Shown: positions 51,904 through 62,135, numbered from the stretch's first letter. The stretch is 64,000 nt of DNA from Deltaproteobacteria bacterium (GCA_018399135.1 JAGYPB010000009.1:1-64000); one strand, 5' to 3'. Made by a program: numbers and translations. The notes: generated by a model not told the origin, from the sequence alone.

Positions 51904-53546
51904 CCGAAACAGCACGGGCCAATCTGGAAAATCTCTATCGAATTTTTACCGTACCGGAAGCCCCTGATTCCACCCTGGGGGCTATTGACCAGGCTATTAC
52001 CAAGAATGTCGCTGACTTTCTTCAGAAGCATGTCGTCTCCCTGGAGCGTAGCCTCGAAGATATAGAAAAAGATTTTTTTCTCAGTCGTATTCCTGATGAA
52101 CCGACTTTTGTTTCCGAATACACCACTTTCGTTAAAGAAAAACTCGTTGCTCAGTCGGTGCATACGGCCGCCCCTGGTTTTATCGGCCACATGACATCGG
52201 CGTTGCCCTATTTTATGTTACCCTTATCGCGCATTATGATGGCACTCAATCAGAATCTGGTGAAGGTTGAGACCTCAAAAGCATTCACCCCGATGGAACG
52301 TCAGGTTCTGGCCATGCTGCATCGGTTGATCTATGCTCAGGATGACAACTTTTATCAACACTGGATTCACGACAGCCGTCATGCCCTTGGCGCTTTTTGT
52401 TCCGGTGGAACCATCGCTAATATTACTGCCCTGTGGGCCGCCCGCAACCGTCTCTGTGGAGCGCGGGATGATTTTGCGGGGCTGGCAATTGAAGGCTTGC
52501 CACGGACCCTTGAATACCTGGATTGTGCCGGTTTGGCGGTTCTGGTGTCGCGCCGAGGCCATTATTCCCTCGGCAAAGCGGCTGATCTGTTGGGAATCGG
52601 ACGTAAGCAACTGATACTTGTTGATACAGATGTCAATAACCGGATTGACATGCAGTGCCTGCGCGAGGAGTACCGCAAGCTGCAGCAGCAGAACCTGCGC
52701 GTTATGGCACTGGTTGGCATTGCCGGCACCACAGAAACAGGCCATATTGATCCACTGGAACAGATGGCAGATTTTGCCACCGAATTTGGCTGCCATTTTC
52801 ATGTTGATGCGGCCTGGGGTGGTCCGACCCTCTTTTCCGATACCTACCGTTATTTGTTGCGTGGCATTGATCGTGCCGATTCTGTTACTATTGATGCCCA
52901 TAAACAACTTTATGTACCGATGGGAGCCGGGATGGTTCTCTTCAAAGACCCCCATACCCTGACGGCTATCGAGCATCATGCGAATTACATCCTGCGTGAA
53001 GGTTCAAAGGATCTTGGTAGCCATACCCTGGAGGGATCGCGTCCAGGCAAGGCCATGCTGGTTCATGCCGGACTGTCTATTATCGGTCGACGTGGCTACG
53101 AACTGTTGATTGATCTGGGGATCGAAAAAGCCCGACGTTTTGCGGATATGATTGATGCTCATCCTGATTTCGAGTTGATCACCGCCCCGGAGTTGAATAT
53201 CCTCACCTACCGTTATCACCCGGCTTGGTTACAGCAGCAGATGGAGAACCTTGACCCGCAACGTCAGCAACAAATCAATGATTTACTCGATCAGTTAACC
53301 CGTGAAGTGCAAAAACGTCAACGCGAAGACGGTAAGACCTTTGTTTCCAGAACGCGTCTGCGCAGTGCTTTATATGGAACGGAGCAGATTACCGTATTTC
53401 GTGTTGTTCTGGCCAATCCTCTGGCAACCGATGCTATCCTTGTAGCGGTTCTGGCGGAACAGCTTGAGATCATTTCTTCTGCGGATCTGCAGGCGCTTTT
53501 TTCAGCGATGAATGAGATCTGTCAGTTGGCTACACAGAGCGTCTGA
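51900..53546 (+). CDS. panP: PLP-dependent group II decarboxylase, probable aspartate 1-decarboxylase PanP
   Basis: FCSGGTIANITALWAARN, HVDAAWGGPTLFSDTYR, SVTIDAHKQLYVPMGAG; ATG overlaps the panC stop. Confidence 0.82.
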   Translation: MTETARANLENLYRIFTVPEAPDSTLGAIDQAITKNVADFLQKHVVSLERSLEDIEKDFFLSRIPDEPTFVSEYTTFVKEKLVAQSVHTAAPGFIGHMTSALPYFMLPLSRIMMALNQNLVKVETSKAFTPMERQVLAMLHRLIYAQDDNFYQHWIHDSRHALGAFCSGGTIANITALWAARNRLCGARDDFAGLAIEGLPRTLEYLDCAGLAVLVSRRGHYSLGKAADLLGIGRKQLILVDTDVNNRIDMQCLREEYRKLQQQNLRVMALVGIAGTTETGHIDPLEQMADFATEFGCHFHVDAAWGGPTLFSDTYRYLLRGIDRADSVTIDAHKQLYVPMGAGMVLFKDPHTLTAIEHHANYILREGSKDLGSHTLEGSRPGKAMLVHAGLSIIGRRGYELLIDLGIEKARRFADMIDAHPDFELITAPELNILTYRYHPAWLQQQMENLDPQRQQQINDLLDQLTREVQKRQREDGKTFVSRTRLRSALYGTEQITVFRVVLANPLATDAILVAVLAEQLEIISSADLQALFSAMNEICQLATQSV

Positions 53547-54826
53547 TGCAACAGCGTATCATTACTGCCAGACTCCTGGTGACAGCAGATCGCCCACCCA
53601 TCGACAACGGAGCGTTGCTCTGCAACGCTGATCGGATTGTCGCCGTAGACAACCTGACTGCTCTTAAAAAATCCCACCCCGGCATCTTTGTTAAAGACTA
53701 TGGCGATGCTGTTATCCTCCCCCTGCTTGTCAACGCTCATACCCATCTGGAACTGACTGATTTTTCTCACTGGGCAGATAGAAAAGGGGAGGTGGTTGAT
53801 GAGTATAAAGGCTTTGTTGACTGGATTCTTCAGCTGATTCAGGTCAAAAAAAAACTCGATCCCGACAATTATCGTCACGCTGTTATTAACGGTATTGAAC
53901 AATCCGTCAGCGCCGGAACCGGAGTGGTTGGCGATATTCTTGCCCATCACAGTGCGCGTAGCGCCTATCAAGGAACACCCCTGGCTGGTGTTGTTTTTCT
54001 TGAAACCCTGGGGCAAGACCCGGCGATGATCCGGCGTCTGAAAAAAGCGTTGTATCAGAACCTGGAAGAACCATTCGCTGCAGAGGCTGTGCTTGGTCTC
54101 TCTCCCCATTCTCCCTACACCATCAGCAATGTCTATTTGCGCCATGTTTATCATCTGTGCAAACGTCGTGGGCTGCGCTGCTGTACCCATATTGCCGAAT
54201 CGAAAGAAGAATTGTCGTTTACCCGTGACAGTCGTGGTGCGATTGCTGAGCGTTTTTACCAGGCCATCAACTGGCAGCGGTTTATCCCACCACCGAGCGG
54301 CTTACGTCCTGTAGCGTATCTTGAAAAGCTTGGTGGGTTGTTTCCTGAGAACCTGTTGGTTCATGGTGTGCATCTTGATGAGAACGACGTCGAGCTACTG
54401 GCGTGCAACAAGATGTCTCTGTCCTTGTGCCCACGCAGTAATCAACGTTTAAACGTCGGCAAGGCGCCTGCCGGTCGTTTGCTCAAAGCCGGCGTCAACC
54501 TGGCCCTGGGTACTGACAGCCTGGCCAGTAATGATAGTCTGTCAATCTGGGATGAAATGCACTTTGCCGCTCACTGGTTTGCCGGTGAGCTCGACGCCCC
54601 GACAATCTTTGCCATGGCGACCAGGCAGGGAGCTGCAGCCCTTGGCGTCAGTGATGATTATGGCAGTTTGAGTGTGGGAAAAAGGAGTGGTTTTCAGATT
54701 GTCACTGCTCCAGATGGTGCAGCTTCAGAAGTGTATGAATATTTCACCTCCGGAATTGCTACGGATGCTATAATGCAAATTTACCACGATGGTGTTCCAC
54801 TCCTTTCCGGGGTAAAGTCATCATGA
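53546..54826 (+). CDS. amidohydrolase family protein (deaminase-like)
   Basis: PLLVNAHTHLELTDF, GLSPHSPYTIS, CTHIAESKEE, LALGTDSLASNDSLSIWDEM. Confidence 0.9.
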   Translation: MQQRIITARLLVTADRPPIDNGALLCNADRIVAVDNLTALKKSHPGIFVKDYGDAVILPLLVNAHTHLELTDFSHWADRKGEVVDEYKGFVDWILQLIQVKKKLDPDNYRHAVINGIEQSVSAGTGVVGDILAHHSARSAYQGTPLAGVVFLETLGQDPAMIRRLKKALYQNLEEPFAAEAVLGLSPHSPYTISNVYLRHVYHLCKRRGLRCCTHIAESKEELSFTRDSRGAIAERFYQAINWQRFIPPPSGLRPVAYLEKLGGLFPENLLVHGVHLDENDVELLACNKMSLSLCPRSNQRLNVGKAPAGRLLKAGVNLALGTDSLASNDSLSIWDEMHFAAHWFAGELDAPTIFAMATRQGAAALGVSDDYGSLSVGKRSGFQIVTAPDGAASEVYEYFTSGIATDAIMQIYHDGVPLLSGVKSS

Positions 54827-55272
54827 TTGAGGAGTTTGGTACCGTTATTGCGCTGCGTAACGGTGGGCGTATTGCCCTGGTACAATGTCATAAACAATCG
54901 GCCTGTGATGCCTGCCAGGCAGCAAGTGTTTGTCAACCTGGTAATGGCAAGCTGCGTGAGGTAGAGGCACGCAACGATGCACAGGCCCTTGAACATGATC
55001 GGGTCAGGTTGGCCACCACCACCACAAATTTTCTGCGCTCTTCTTTTATCCTCTATATCCTCCCGGTGCTGGGGATGCTCAGCGGCGCCGGATTGGGCCA
55101 CCGACTTGGCAACTCCGGGTTTTTGACCATTGACCCGGAATTGCTCATGGCACTATCAGCGGTTACCGGGATGGTGGTTGTTTTTGGATTGATTTATTAT
55201 CTAACTCGCCGCCTCAAGCGAAATGCATTTATGCCGGTTGTCGTTGCGGTAGAGGTAGAAAAATTGCAGTAA
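54823..55272 (+). CDS. RseC/MucC family (SoxR-reducing system-like) protein
   Basis: CHKQSACDACQAASVCQPG cysteine motif plus two TM helices. Confidence 0.82.
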   Translation: MIEEFGTVIALRNGGRIALVQCHKQSACDACQAASVCQPGNGKLREVEARNDAQALEHDRVRLATTTTNFLRSSFILYILPVLGMLSGAGLGHRLGNSGFLTIDPELLMALSAVTGMVVVFGLIYYLTRRLKRNAFMPVVVAVEVEKLQ

Positions 55273-55288
55273 AAGGACGTATGCACCC

Positions 55289-55744
55289 ATGGGAATCAAA
55301 ATTATTGCCACCAATAAAAAGGCCTATCACGATTATTTTATCAGTGATGTGTTTGAAGCCGGTCTGGTGTTGACCGGGACGGAAGTCAAATCGATCCGCG
55401 ATGGTAAGGTCAACCTAAAGGAGGCCTTTTGCCGGATCAAGGATGGCGAGGTCTTTATCAACAACATGAATGTTGCGGAATATACCCACGGAAATCGCGA
55501 AAATCACGATCCCACCCGGATGCGCAAGTTATTGTTACATCATTCTGAAATCGATAAATTGGTACGCATGACCGAGCAGAAAGGGTTGGCCCTGATCCCG
55601 ACCAAAATTTATTTCAAAAACAATTATGTCAAAGTGGAAATCGGCCTTGGACGTGGTAAAAAACTTCATGATAAGCGTGAGACGTTAAAACGCAAGGAAG
55701 CCGACCGCGATATGGCGAAGGCGATTAAGCAGCATAATCGATAA
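55289..55744 (+). CDS. smpB: SsrA-binding protein
   Basis: NKKAYHDYFISDVFEAGLVLTGTEVKSIRDGKVNLKEAF; next to tmRNA. Confidence 0.97.
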   Translation: MGIKIIATNKKAYHDYFISDVFEAGLVLTGTEVKSIRDGKVNLKEAFCRIKDGEVFINNMNVAEYTHGNRENHDPTRMRKLLLHHSEIDKLVRMTEQKGLALIPTKIYFKNNYVKVEIGLGRGKKLHDKRETLKRKEADRDMAKAIKQHNR

Positions 55745-55834
55745 CAAATCATAACTGATTCATAACTGATAAATTTGCTTTTTTTATCGATATTTGAGAT
55801 AATTAGAATATTGAAGTTCAACCACTTTATCAAT

Positions 55835-56191
55835 GGGGGTGTCAAGGTTTCGACGGGGGAAGGAAACGAAGTGCCGCATGCCGGAGTGGGCAGGCTCCGT
55901 AAAAAAGCCCAACTTAACTAAACGCAGACTCTGACGTTAGTTACGCATTAGCAGCTTAATAGCTGTTACGTCCTGTCACTCATCGCCTGTGTGGCTGTTG
56001 GGACGTTAATTGAAGCGGGCTGGTTTTGAAGAAAGACTGTGGCTTCGAAACGAGACTAAAAGCAGACTCGCCTGATCTGTATCCTGTCTGTAGGAGCCTG
56101 ATCAAGGTTAAACTCAATTTACAGACTAAGCATGTAGAAGCCTTACGCGGATAGCTTTCGGACGCGGGTTCAATTCCCGCCACCTCCACCA
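55835..56191 (+). ncRNA. ssrA: tmRNA, predicted tag ADSDVSYALAA
   Basis: GGGGGTG...CACCTCC-A-CCA acceptor pairing, GTCAAGGTTTCGACGGGG, tag ORF GCA GAC TCT GAC GTT AGT TAC GCA TTA GCA GCT TAA, T-arm GGGTTCAATTCCC. Confidence 0.96.
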
Positions 56192-56193
56192 AT

Positions 56194-56242
56194 AAAACAC
56201 GAGGGAGATCAGTTTCTTAGCTGGTCTCCCTCGTGTTTTTTT
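56194..56242 (+). terminator. Rho-independent terminator after tmRNA
   Basis: AAAACACGAGGGAGA...TCTCCCTCGTGTTTTTTT. Confidence 0.92.
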
Positions 56243-56308
56243 AAATGAATGCCTTGCTACTCAGCGGGGTGGGGCTCACTTCCTTGACTGGGGCTGCGCC
56301 TGATTTTT

Positions 56309-57457
56309 CTACTCAGCCAGAGAAAACTTTCCGTCCCTGACCTGAACCATGACCATAGAGTCGACATCAAGACCATTGTGATCTTCAGCGGTCATGTTAT
56401 AGATGCCGGAAACTCCAATGAAGTTGGTGGTGCTTTCAATGATGGTGCGTATTTTGTGCGGGTCGGTTCCCACCTCACGGATGGCATTGGCGATGATCAT
56501 GATCGCATCCCAGGCATAGCCGGAATGAGTGTTGATCGGAAATTGCTTGTCGTAACCTTTTTCCTTATAGAGGCGGATGAATTCCTGGATGATCGCTTTC
56601 TGCGGGTCGCTGTCCGGCAGTTCATCGGCAACCATCAGCTTGGTCGAGGGCATCCGATCACCTTCACTGGCTGATCCGGCCAGCTCAATGTACTTGGGAT
56701 CCGGCAGCCCGTGGCACTGGAACAGGGGGATATCTATGCCAAGCTGGGCGCGGTTTTTAGCAACAATGGAGCCTGCCGGTCCGATGGTCCAGGTCAGAAT
56801 CGCCTGGGGATTGCTGTTCCGCAGCCGGGTCAGTTGAGCAGTCATGTCGGTGTCACGAGTTCCGAAGGACTCCTTGGCGATGATCTCAATGCCGTATTTC
56901 GGCGCTAGAGCTTCCATCCAGCGTTCGCCATCCTTACCGAAACCGTCTGCCGCCGCCATCAGGGCAACGCGGGTCAACCCCTTTTCTTTCAGGTAAACGA
57001 ACAGTCGTTCAACGGCGGTACTGGAACGCTGAGGTGACTTGAACACCCACTCGAAAGAACCAAGCTGCCCGCCCATGATGACCGGGTCTCCACCGACGGT
57101 CATAACGATAGGAATCTGACCTTTGTCGACATGCGGTTTGACCGCCATGCCGACGTCGGTCAAGGTCGGTCCGATAATGGCCACCACCTTATCGCGGTGG
57201 ATAAAACGACGGACCAGGGAAACCGCTTTGGCCGGGTCGGCCTCGGTATCTGCGATCACCAGTTCGAGTTTCTTGCCGTTAATGCCGCCTTCGGCGTTGA
57301 TTTTGTCAATTACAAGTTCGGCTACCAATTTGGTTGGAGTGCCGATGAAGGCGGCTCGTCCTGACAGGTCAAAAAAGGCGCCTAGTTTGATGGTGTCAGC
57401 CGCTGCCACACTCGCTAGCAGAAGCAGGCTGGCCAATAATGCTGCTGTTTTATTCAT
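56309..57457 (-). CDS. branched-chain/aromatic amino-acid ABC transporter substrate-binding protein (LivK-like)
   Basis: Signal peptide; IKLGAFFDLSGRAAFIGTPTKLVAELVIDKINAEGGINGKKLELVIADTEADP. Confidence 0.93.
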   Translation of the reverse strand: MNKTAALLASLLLLASVAAADTIKLGAFFDLSGRAAFIGTPTKLVAELVIDKINAEGGINGKKLELVIADTEADPAKAVSLVRRFIHRDKVVAIIGPTLTDVGMAVKPHVDKGQIPIVMTVGGDPVIMGGQLGSFEWVFKSPQRSSTAVERLFVYLKEKGLTRVALMAAADGFGKDGERWMEALAPKYGIEIIAKESFGTRDTDMTAQLTRLRNSNPQAILTWTIGPAGSIVAKNRAQLGIDIPLFQCHGLPDPKYIELAGSASEGDRMPSTKLMVADELPDSDPQKAIIQEFIRLYKEKGYDKQFPINTHSGYAWDAIMIIANAIREVGTDPHKIRTIIESTTNFIGVSGIYNMTAEDHNGLDVDSMVMVQVRDGKFSLAE

Positions 57458-57719
57458 TTGCTACTCCTTGTTAATGTCAGATGAAATGGAAAAGCAGGGA
57501 GTTGTTCGCTCCGACTGTAATCAACGAATCAGATATTTTTTGGTACTGCAAACGGTTTTTGTTCGTTACAAACATCGTTTGATTGAAAGAGGTTTGAATA
57601 TTACGGAAATGCCCGAGAAAATCAACACATTTACCGGAATTCTACAATTGATGGCGATGAGGATTTTCTTCTGTTTCTGATCAAGACAGATAGTGCCGGT
57701 AATCTCTTGCATATGTCCG

Positions 57720-59807
57720 TCAGACGATCTCCCCCTGCAGGCGATTGTCGAACACCCGTTGGCTCTTGCGTTCGGAGCGGGGGAGGGTCGCGTATTCGAC
57801 AAGTTCCAGGTCGGCAGACACCAACAGTTGTTTTTTGATCTGATGCCCGATCTCATGGATCAGTTCGGCGCTGCGGGTTGTGGCAACCTTTTCGGCGCGT
57901 TCGATGATCAGACGCATGGAGTCGCGCCCGGTGTTGTCACGGGTTAGATGGATCTGGTACTCGGATCCGATGCCAGGCACGGCTGAGAGGATGGTGTCGA
58001 TGCTGCTCGGATAGATGTTGACGCCACGGAATTTGATTGTGTCGTCACTGCGTCCCTTGATACGGGAGTGGCGCGGCAGGATGCTGCCACAGTTGCAGCG
58101 GCCGGGAATAATCCGGGTAATGTCACGGGTGCGGTAACGGATCAGTGGGGCGGCCTCTTTACACAGAGAGGTAACAACCATTTCGCCCCATTCACCTTCG
58201 GGTACCGGTTGGAGGGTTTCGGGATCAAGGATTTCAAGGAGGTAATAATCTCCCCAGTAGTGGATGCAGTCGTGTTCGCTGCATTCGATCCCGGTGCCGG
58301 GACCGTAGAGTTCGGTCAGTCCGGTAATGTCGAACAGTTCCGCTCCGCCAAAGAGCTCGGAAATTTTCAGGCGCATGGCCCGGCTGGAGCGTTCGGATCC
58401 ATAGATGATTTTTTTGACAGCGATCTTGTCGGCGATGCCGCGTTTGTGGATCTCTTCCGCCATCAGCAGGGCCATGGAGGCGGTGGAACAGAACACGGTC
58501 GATTGAAAATCGAGGAGAAACTGGATCTGCATATCGATGTTACCCGGCCCGACCGGAATGGCCAGTGCCCCCATCTTTTCACAGCCGCTCTGGAATCCGA
58601 CCCCGGCGGTCCAGACCCCGTAGCCGACAGCGATCTGAACCCGGTCAAGGGGGGTTACTCCGGCCATCTGATAGCAGCGGGCAAAGAAATGGCCCCAATC
58701 GTCGATATCTTTCTGGGTGTAGCTGAGAACCTTGCGCTTGCCGGTGGTGCCGGAAGAGGCATGGATCCGGACAATCTGTTCAAACGGCACTGCTCTCAGG
58801 GGAAAGGGGTATTCCGCCCGTAGATCCTCGGCGGTAGTGAAGGAGAGTTTGCGCAGATCGTTGAGTGACTGGATCGATGCCGGCGTCATGCCGGCCCCTT
58901 CAAATTTTTTGCGATAAAAGCTCGATCCTTCCCAAACATGATTAACCGTCCACTTCAATCCGTTCAGCTGATGCGCGGCAAGTTCCGTTTCGGTGCTGAA
59001 GTCAGGCATAAAGCTCAGTTCTGACATAAGGTTCTTCTCCAGGCGGATATTGGTCAAGCCTGCGCCGCCGAGGCGGCTGGCAGCAGGATTATCATCACTG
59101 GCGGCGCCCAGAAAGGCTGAGCGCAGCGCCGGATCATTGAGCAATTTGCGGCTTGGCCCCTGTTCCACGACCTTGCCGTGAGCCAGCAGGTAAGCGTAGT
59201 CGGATGCCGATAAGGCGCGGGCGGCGTTCTGTTCCACCAGCAGGATGGTGGTGCCGGAGCGGGACAGCTGGTGGATGATGGCAAAGATGTCGTCGGTAAT
59301 ACGTGGTGCCAGCCCCAGGCTTGGTTCATCCAATAACAGCAGGGACGGGCCTGCCATCAGGGCGCGCCCCATGGCGAGCATCTGCTGTTCGCCACCGGAG
59401 AGGGTTCCGGCCAGTTGCTGGTACCGTTCGCGCAGTTTGGGGAAGCGCACAAAGATCTCATCCATGCGCTCAGCCCCCAGCTTTTTTGACAGCTTCAGGG
59501 GAAGGGCTCCCAAGCGCAGATTGTCATGGACACTTAAGTGAGGAAAAACTTCCCGACCTTCCGGCGACAGGGCAACCCCCAGACGCGCCATCTGCGCTGG
59601 TGCCTTGCGGGTGATCTCCTGTCCGCTGAGGCTGATGATTCCACCGGTCGGAGAGTGAAGACCCATGATGCATTTAAGCAAGGTACTTTTTCCCGCGCCG
59701 TTCGCGCCAACCAGCGCAACGGTCGTACCTTTTTGAAGCTCCAGATCAACCCCGAACAGAGCCTGAGCCGCACCGTAATGCGCAGTGAGATTGGTAATTT
59801 TCAGCAT
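57720..59807 (-). CDS. LivF-like ABC ATPase fused in frame to phenylacetate-CoA ligase
   Basis: N-term VGANGAGKSTLLKCIMGL, LSGGEQQMLAMGRALMAGPSLLLLDEPSLGL; C-term HASSGTTGKRKVLSYTQKDIDDWGHFFARC; internal ATG at ~59025 with GGAG 9 nt upstream. Confidence 0.92.
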   Translation of the reverse strand: MLKITNLTAHYGAAQALFGVDLELQKGTTVALVGANGAGKSTLLKCIMGLHSPTGGIISLSGQEITRKAPAQMARLGVALSPEGREVFPHLSVHDNLRLGALPLKLSKKLGAERMDEIFVRFPKLRERYQQLAGTLSGGEQQMLAMGRALMAGPSLLLLDEPSLGLAPRITDDIFAIIHQLSRSGTTILLVEQNAARALSASDYAYLLAHGKVVEQGPSRKLLNDPALRSAFLGAASDDNPAASRLGGAGLTNIRLEKNLMSELSFMPDFSTETELAAHQLNGLKWTVNHVWEGSSFYRKKFEGAGMTPASIQSLNDLRKLSFTTAEDLRAEYPFPLRAVPFEQIVRIHASSGTTGKRKVLSYTQKDIDDWGHFFARCYQMAGVTPLDRVQIAVGYGVWTAGVGFQSGCEKMGALAIPVGPGNIDMQIQFLLDFQSTVFCSTASMALLMAEEIHKRGIADKIAVKKIIYGSERSSRAMRLKISELFGGAELFDITGLTELYGPGTGIECSEHDCIHYWGDYYLLEILDPETLQPVPEGEWGEMVVTSLCKEAAPLIRYRTRDITRIIPGRCNCGSILPRHSRIKGRSDDTIKFRGVNIYPSSIDTILSAVPGIGSEYQIHLTRDNTGRDSMRLIIERAEKVATTRSAELIHEIGHQIKKQLLVSADLELVEYATLPRSERKSQRVFDNRLQGEIV

Positions 59808-59865
59808 TTCCTTGTTTGTCCCTTGTCCCTTGAACCTCGAGCCTTGTGCATTCTAAATTCCGCCC

Positions 59866-60630
59866 TCACGCCGTCGCCTCCATCGTCCCCAGATAGGCTT
59901 CCAGTACCAGTGGATTGCGGCGGACTTCATCAGGGGTGCCGCTGGCGATACAGCGGCCGCTGTCCAGCACAATGACCTCATCAGCAATACTCATGACCAG
60001 ATCCATATCATGTTCCACCAGCAGCATGGTGTGTCCGGCGCTGCGCAGAATTCGCAGCTGTTCAGCAATAGCGGCGGTCTCTTCGCTGTTAAGGCCGGCG
60101 ACCGGTTCATCCAGTAACAGCAGGTGCGGTTCGCTGACGGCGGCCCGCGCCATTTCCAGCCGTTTCCTGTCACCATAGGAAAGTATGCCGGCAGGCCAAT
60201 CGGCCTTGGCGCTCAGTTGAAACCGGTCAAGGGAATCGAGAGCCTGCAGTTTTAACCGCCGCTCTCGATGGCGTAAATAGGGCAGGCGCAGCATCGCCAT
60301 CAGCAAGGAGTTACCGCCCTGAACTGTCAGACCCGCCAGAACATTGTCGAGCACAGTTAATCGGGGAAAGATTTTCAGGTTCTGGAAGGTGCGGGCAATA
60401 CCGAGGTGACTGATCTGATGAGCTGCCAGACCGACCAGGTTCTGACCACGAAAACGGATGTTGCCGCTATCCGGTTGCAGGATCCCGGTGATGCAGTTGA
60501 TCAGGGTGGTCTTGCCGGCACCATTGGGGCCGATGAGGGCGGTCAGTTGACCGGCTTTAACTTCAAACCCGACCTCACATAAGGCTGGTAGACCACCGAA
60601 ATTTTTTGCAACATGTTCAAGATGGAGCAT
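59866..60630 (-). CDS. LivG-like ABC transporter ATP-binding protein
   Basis: LIGPNGAGKTTLINCITGI, LSYGDRKRLEMARAAVSEPHLLLLDEP. Confidence 0.93.
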   Translation of the reverse strand: MLHLEHVAKNFGGLPALCEVGFEVKAGQLTALIGPNGAGKTTLINCITGILQPDSGNIRFRGQNLVGLAAHQISHLGIARTFQNLKIFPRLTVLDNVLAGLTVQGGNSLLMAMLRLPYLRHRERRLKLQALDSLDRFQLSAKADWPAGILSYGDRKRLEMARAAVSEPHLLLLDEPVAGLNSEETAAIAEQLRILRSAGHTMLLVEHDMDLVMSIADEVIVLDSGRCIASGTPDEVRRNPLVLEAYLGTMEATA

Positions 60631-61615
60631 TTTTTTGCCTGTGTAATGCTAATTTGATCCGCACCATATCCACCAGTCCGGCAACCAGCCCCTGCGGGAG
60701 AAAAATCAGTACCAGTACCAGGATGCCGCCGTGGACAAAATCCTTGTAGGTTTCAAATAGATCGACCCATTCCGGCAGCATGGTGATCAGGCCGGTGCCG
60801 ACCAGAGTTCCCCAGATGGAACCCATGCCGCCGATGACAACCATGATAACAAAGTCGGTAGCGACGAAAATATCAAAGGAATCGGGACTGATAAAGTTGT
60901 AGGTGTGCGCGAACAGGCTGCCGGCGATGGAAGCCATGGTCGCCGAGAGGACAAACACCTTGACCTTGGCACGGGCGGTATCGACCCCAAGTGCGGCAGC
61001 AGCGGTTTCATCTCCGGCCAGAGCCGCCAGGCCTCGCCCTACACCACTGCGGACCAGGTTAAGGCAGAGCAGCAGGGCGAGCAGGGTGAAGCCCCAGAGC
61101 AAGTAATGGAGGCGCACCTCATCATCAAACATCAGGGGGCCGATGGCGAGGGAGGGGATCCCGGCAAAACCGCTGGGCCCGCCGGTGACTTGATCCCATT
61201 GGAGCAGAATGTTGTGAAAAACAAAGTTCATGCCCAGAGTCGCCATCGCCAGATAGTGTCCGGCCAGCCGCAGGAGCGGTACACCAATCAGGCCGGCGAA
61301 CAAGGCGACCAGCAGGGCGGTGAGGGCCAGGGCGGGCCAGGGCGAGAGACCGAAGGTGACGGTGGCGATGGCCGAACCATAAGCGCCCATGCCGAAAAAG
61401 GCAGCATGGCCGAGGGAGATCTGGCCGGCATAGCCGACAAACAGAGCCAGGCCGAGAACGACGATGGTATTGATGGCGATCAGATTGGACAGGCCGAGGG
61501 TGTAAGGGTTGTCCTGAAAAAGGGGATAGACCAGCAGCACCGTAGAGAGGACGGCGACGGTTAACCCGGTGCGGTGCAGATAGATGAAGTAAAATAACTT
61601 TTCTTTGCTGGTCAT
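60617..61615 (-). CDS. LivM-like ABC transporter permease
   Basis: LALFVGYAGQISLGHAAFFGMGAYGSAI, VVIGGMGSIWGTLVGTGLITMLPE. Confidence 0.92.
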   Translation of the reverse strand: MTSKEKLFYFIYLHRTGLTVAVLSTVLLVYPLFQDNPYTLGLSNLIAINTIVVLGLALFVGYAGQISLGHAAFFGMGAYGSAIATVTFGLSPWPALALTALLVALFAGLIGVPLLRLAGHYLAMATLGMNFVFHNILLQWDQVTGGPSGFAGIPSLAIGPLMFDDEVRLHYLLWGFTLLALLLCLNLVRSGVGRGLAALAGDETAAAALGVDTARAKVKVFVLSATMASIAGSLFAHTYNFISPDSFDIFVATDFVIMVVIGGMGSIWGTLVGTGLITMLPEWVDLFETYKDFVHGGILVLVLIFLPQGLVAGLVDMVRIKLALHRQKNAPS

Positions 61616-61631
61616 GTCATTTCCCGGTCAC

Positions 61632-62135
61632 TCAGGGTGTTGCCTGCCCGCGCCGAAATGCGGTCAGATTCTGCTCAACGAATTTTTGCGGGGCCAGCAG
61701 TCTGATAGCTTTTTCGCAGTCCACTGCGGTACAGAAGATTGCTTGCTCACGTACTGCCACGCCGAGGAGTACCAGGTTCAGAAGCACCGCATTGCCCAGT
61801 TGTCTGGCGATGTCTGCGGCATCGATACGGATACCGCTGTCACTATTGGCGGAATTGATGACCCAGCAGCCGTCTTCTTTCAGTAAGCTGTTGTGCACTG
61901 GCAGGTTTGCTTCCCATAGCAGCAGACCCAGATCCGCCTGGCCGCTACGGATCAGTGGGCCGGAAAAATCTCCCACCTTGATGGTCGACAGCACCGTGCC
62001 GCCGCGCTGGGCCATGCCGTGGGTTTCGGAGGTCAGAACCGGTATCCCCCGATCGACGGCCACTTGCGCAATCACGCGGGTCAGTAACAGAACCCCCTGA
62101 CCGCCGATACCGCTGACAATTATCTGTTGTTTCAT
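61632..62135 (-). CDS. iorB: indolepyruvate ferredoxin oxidoreductase beta subunit
   Basis: MKQQIIVSGIGGQGVLLLTRVIAQVAVDRGIPVLTSETHGMAQRGG; ATG overlaps the iorA TGA. Confidence 0.92.
   Translation of the reverse strand: MKQQIIVSGIGGQGVLLLTRVIAQVAVDRGIPVLTSETHGMAQRGGTVLSTIKVGDFSGPLIRSGQADLGLLLWEANLPVHNSLLKEDGCWVINSANSDSGIRIDAADIARQLGNAVLLNLVLLGVAVREQAIFCTAVDCEKAIRLLAPQKFVEQNLTAFRRGQATP

Noticed and set aside
58068-58823. 251-aa plus-strand ORF opposite the ligase domain
   Set aside because: Antisense shadow of the LivF-PaaK gene; Gly/Asp/Val-rich composition typical of shadow frames.
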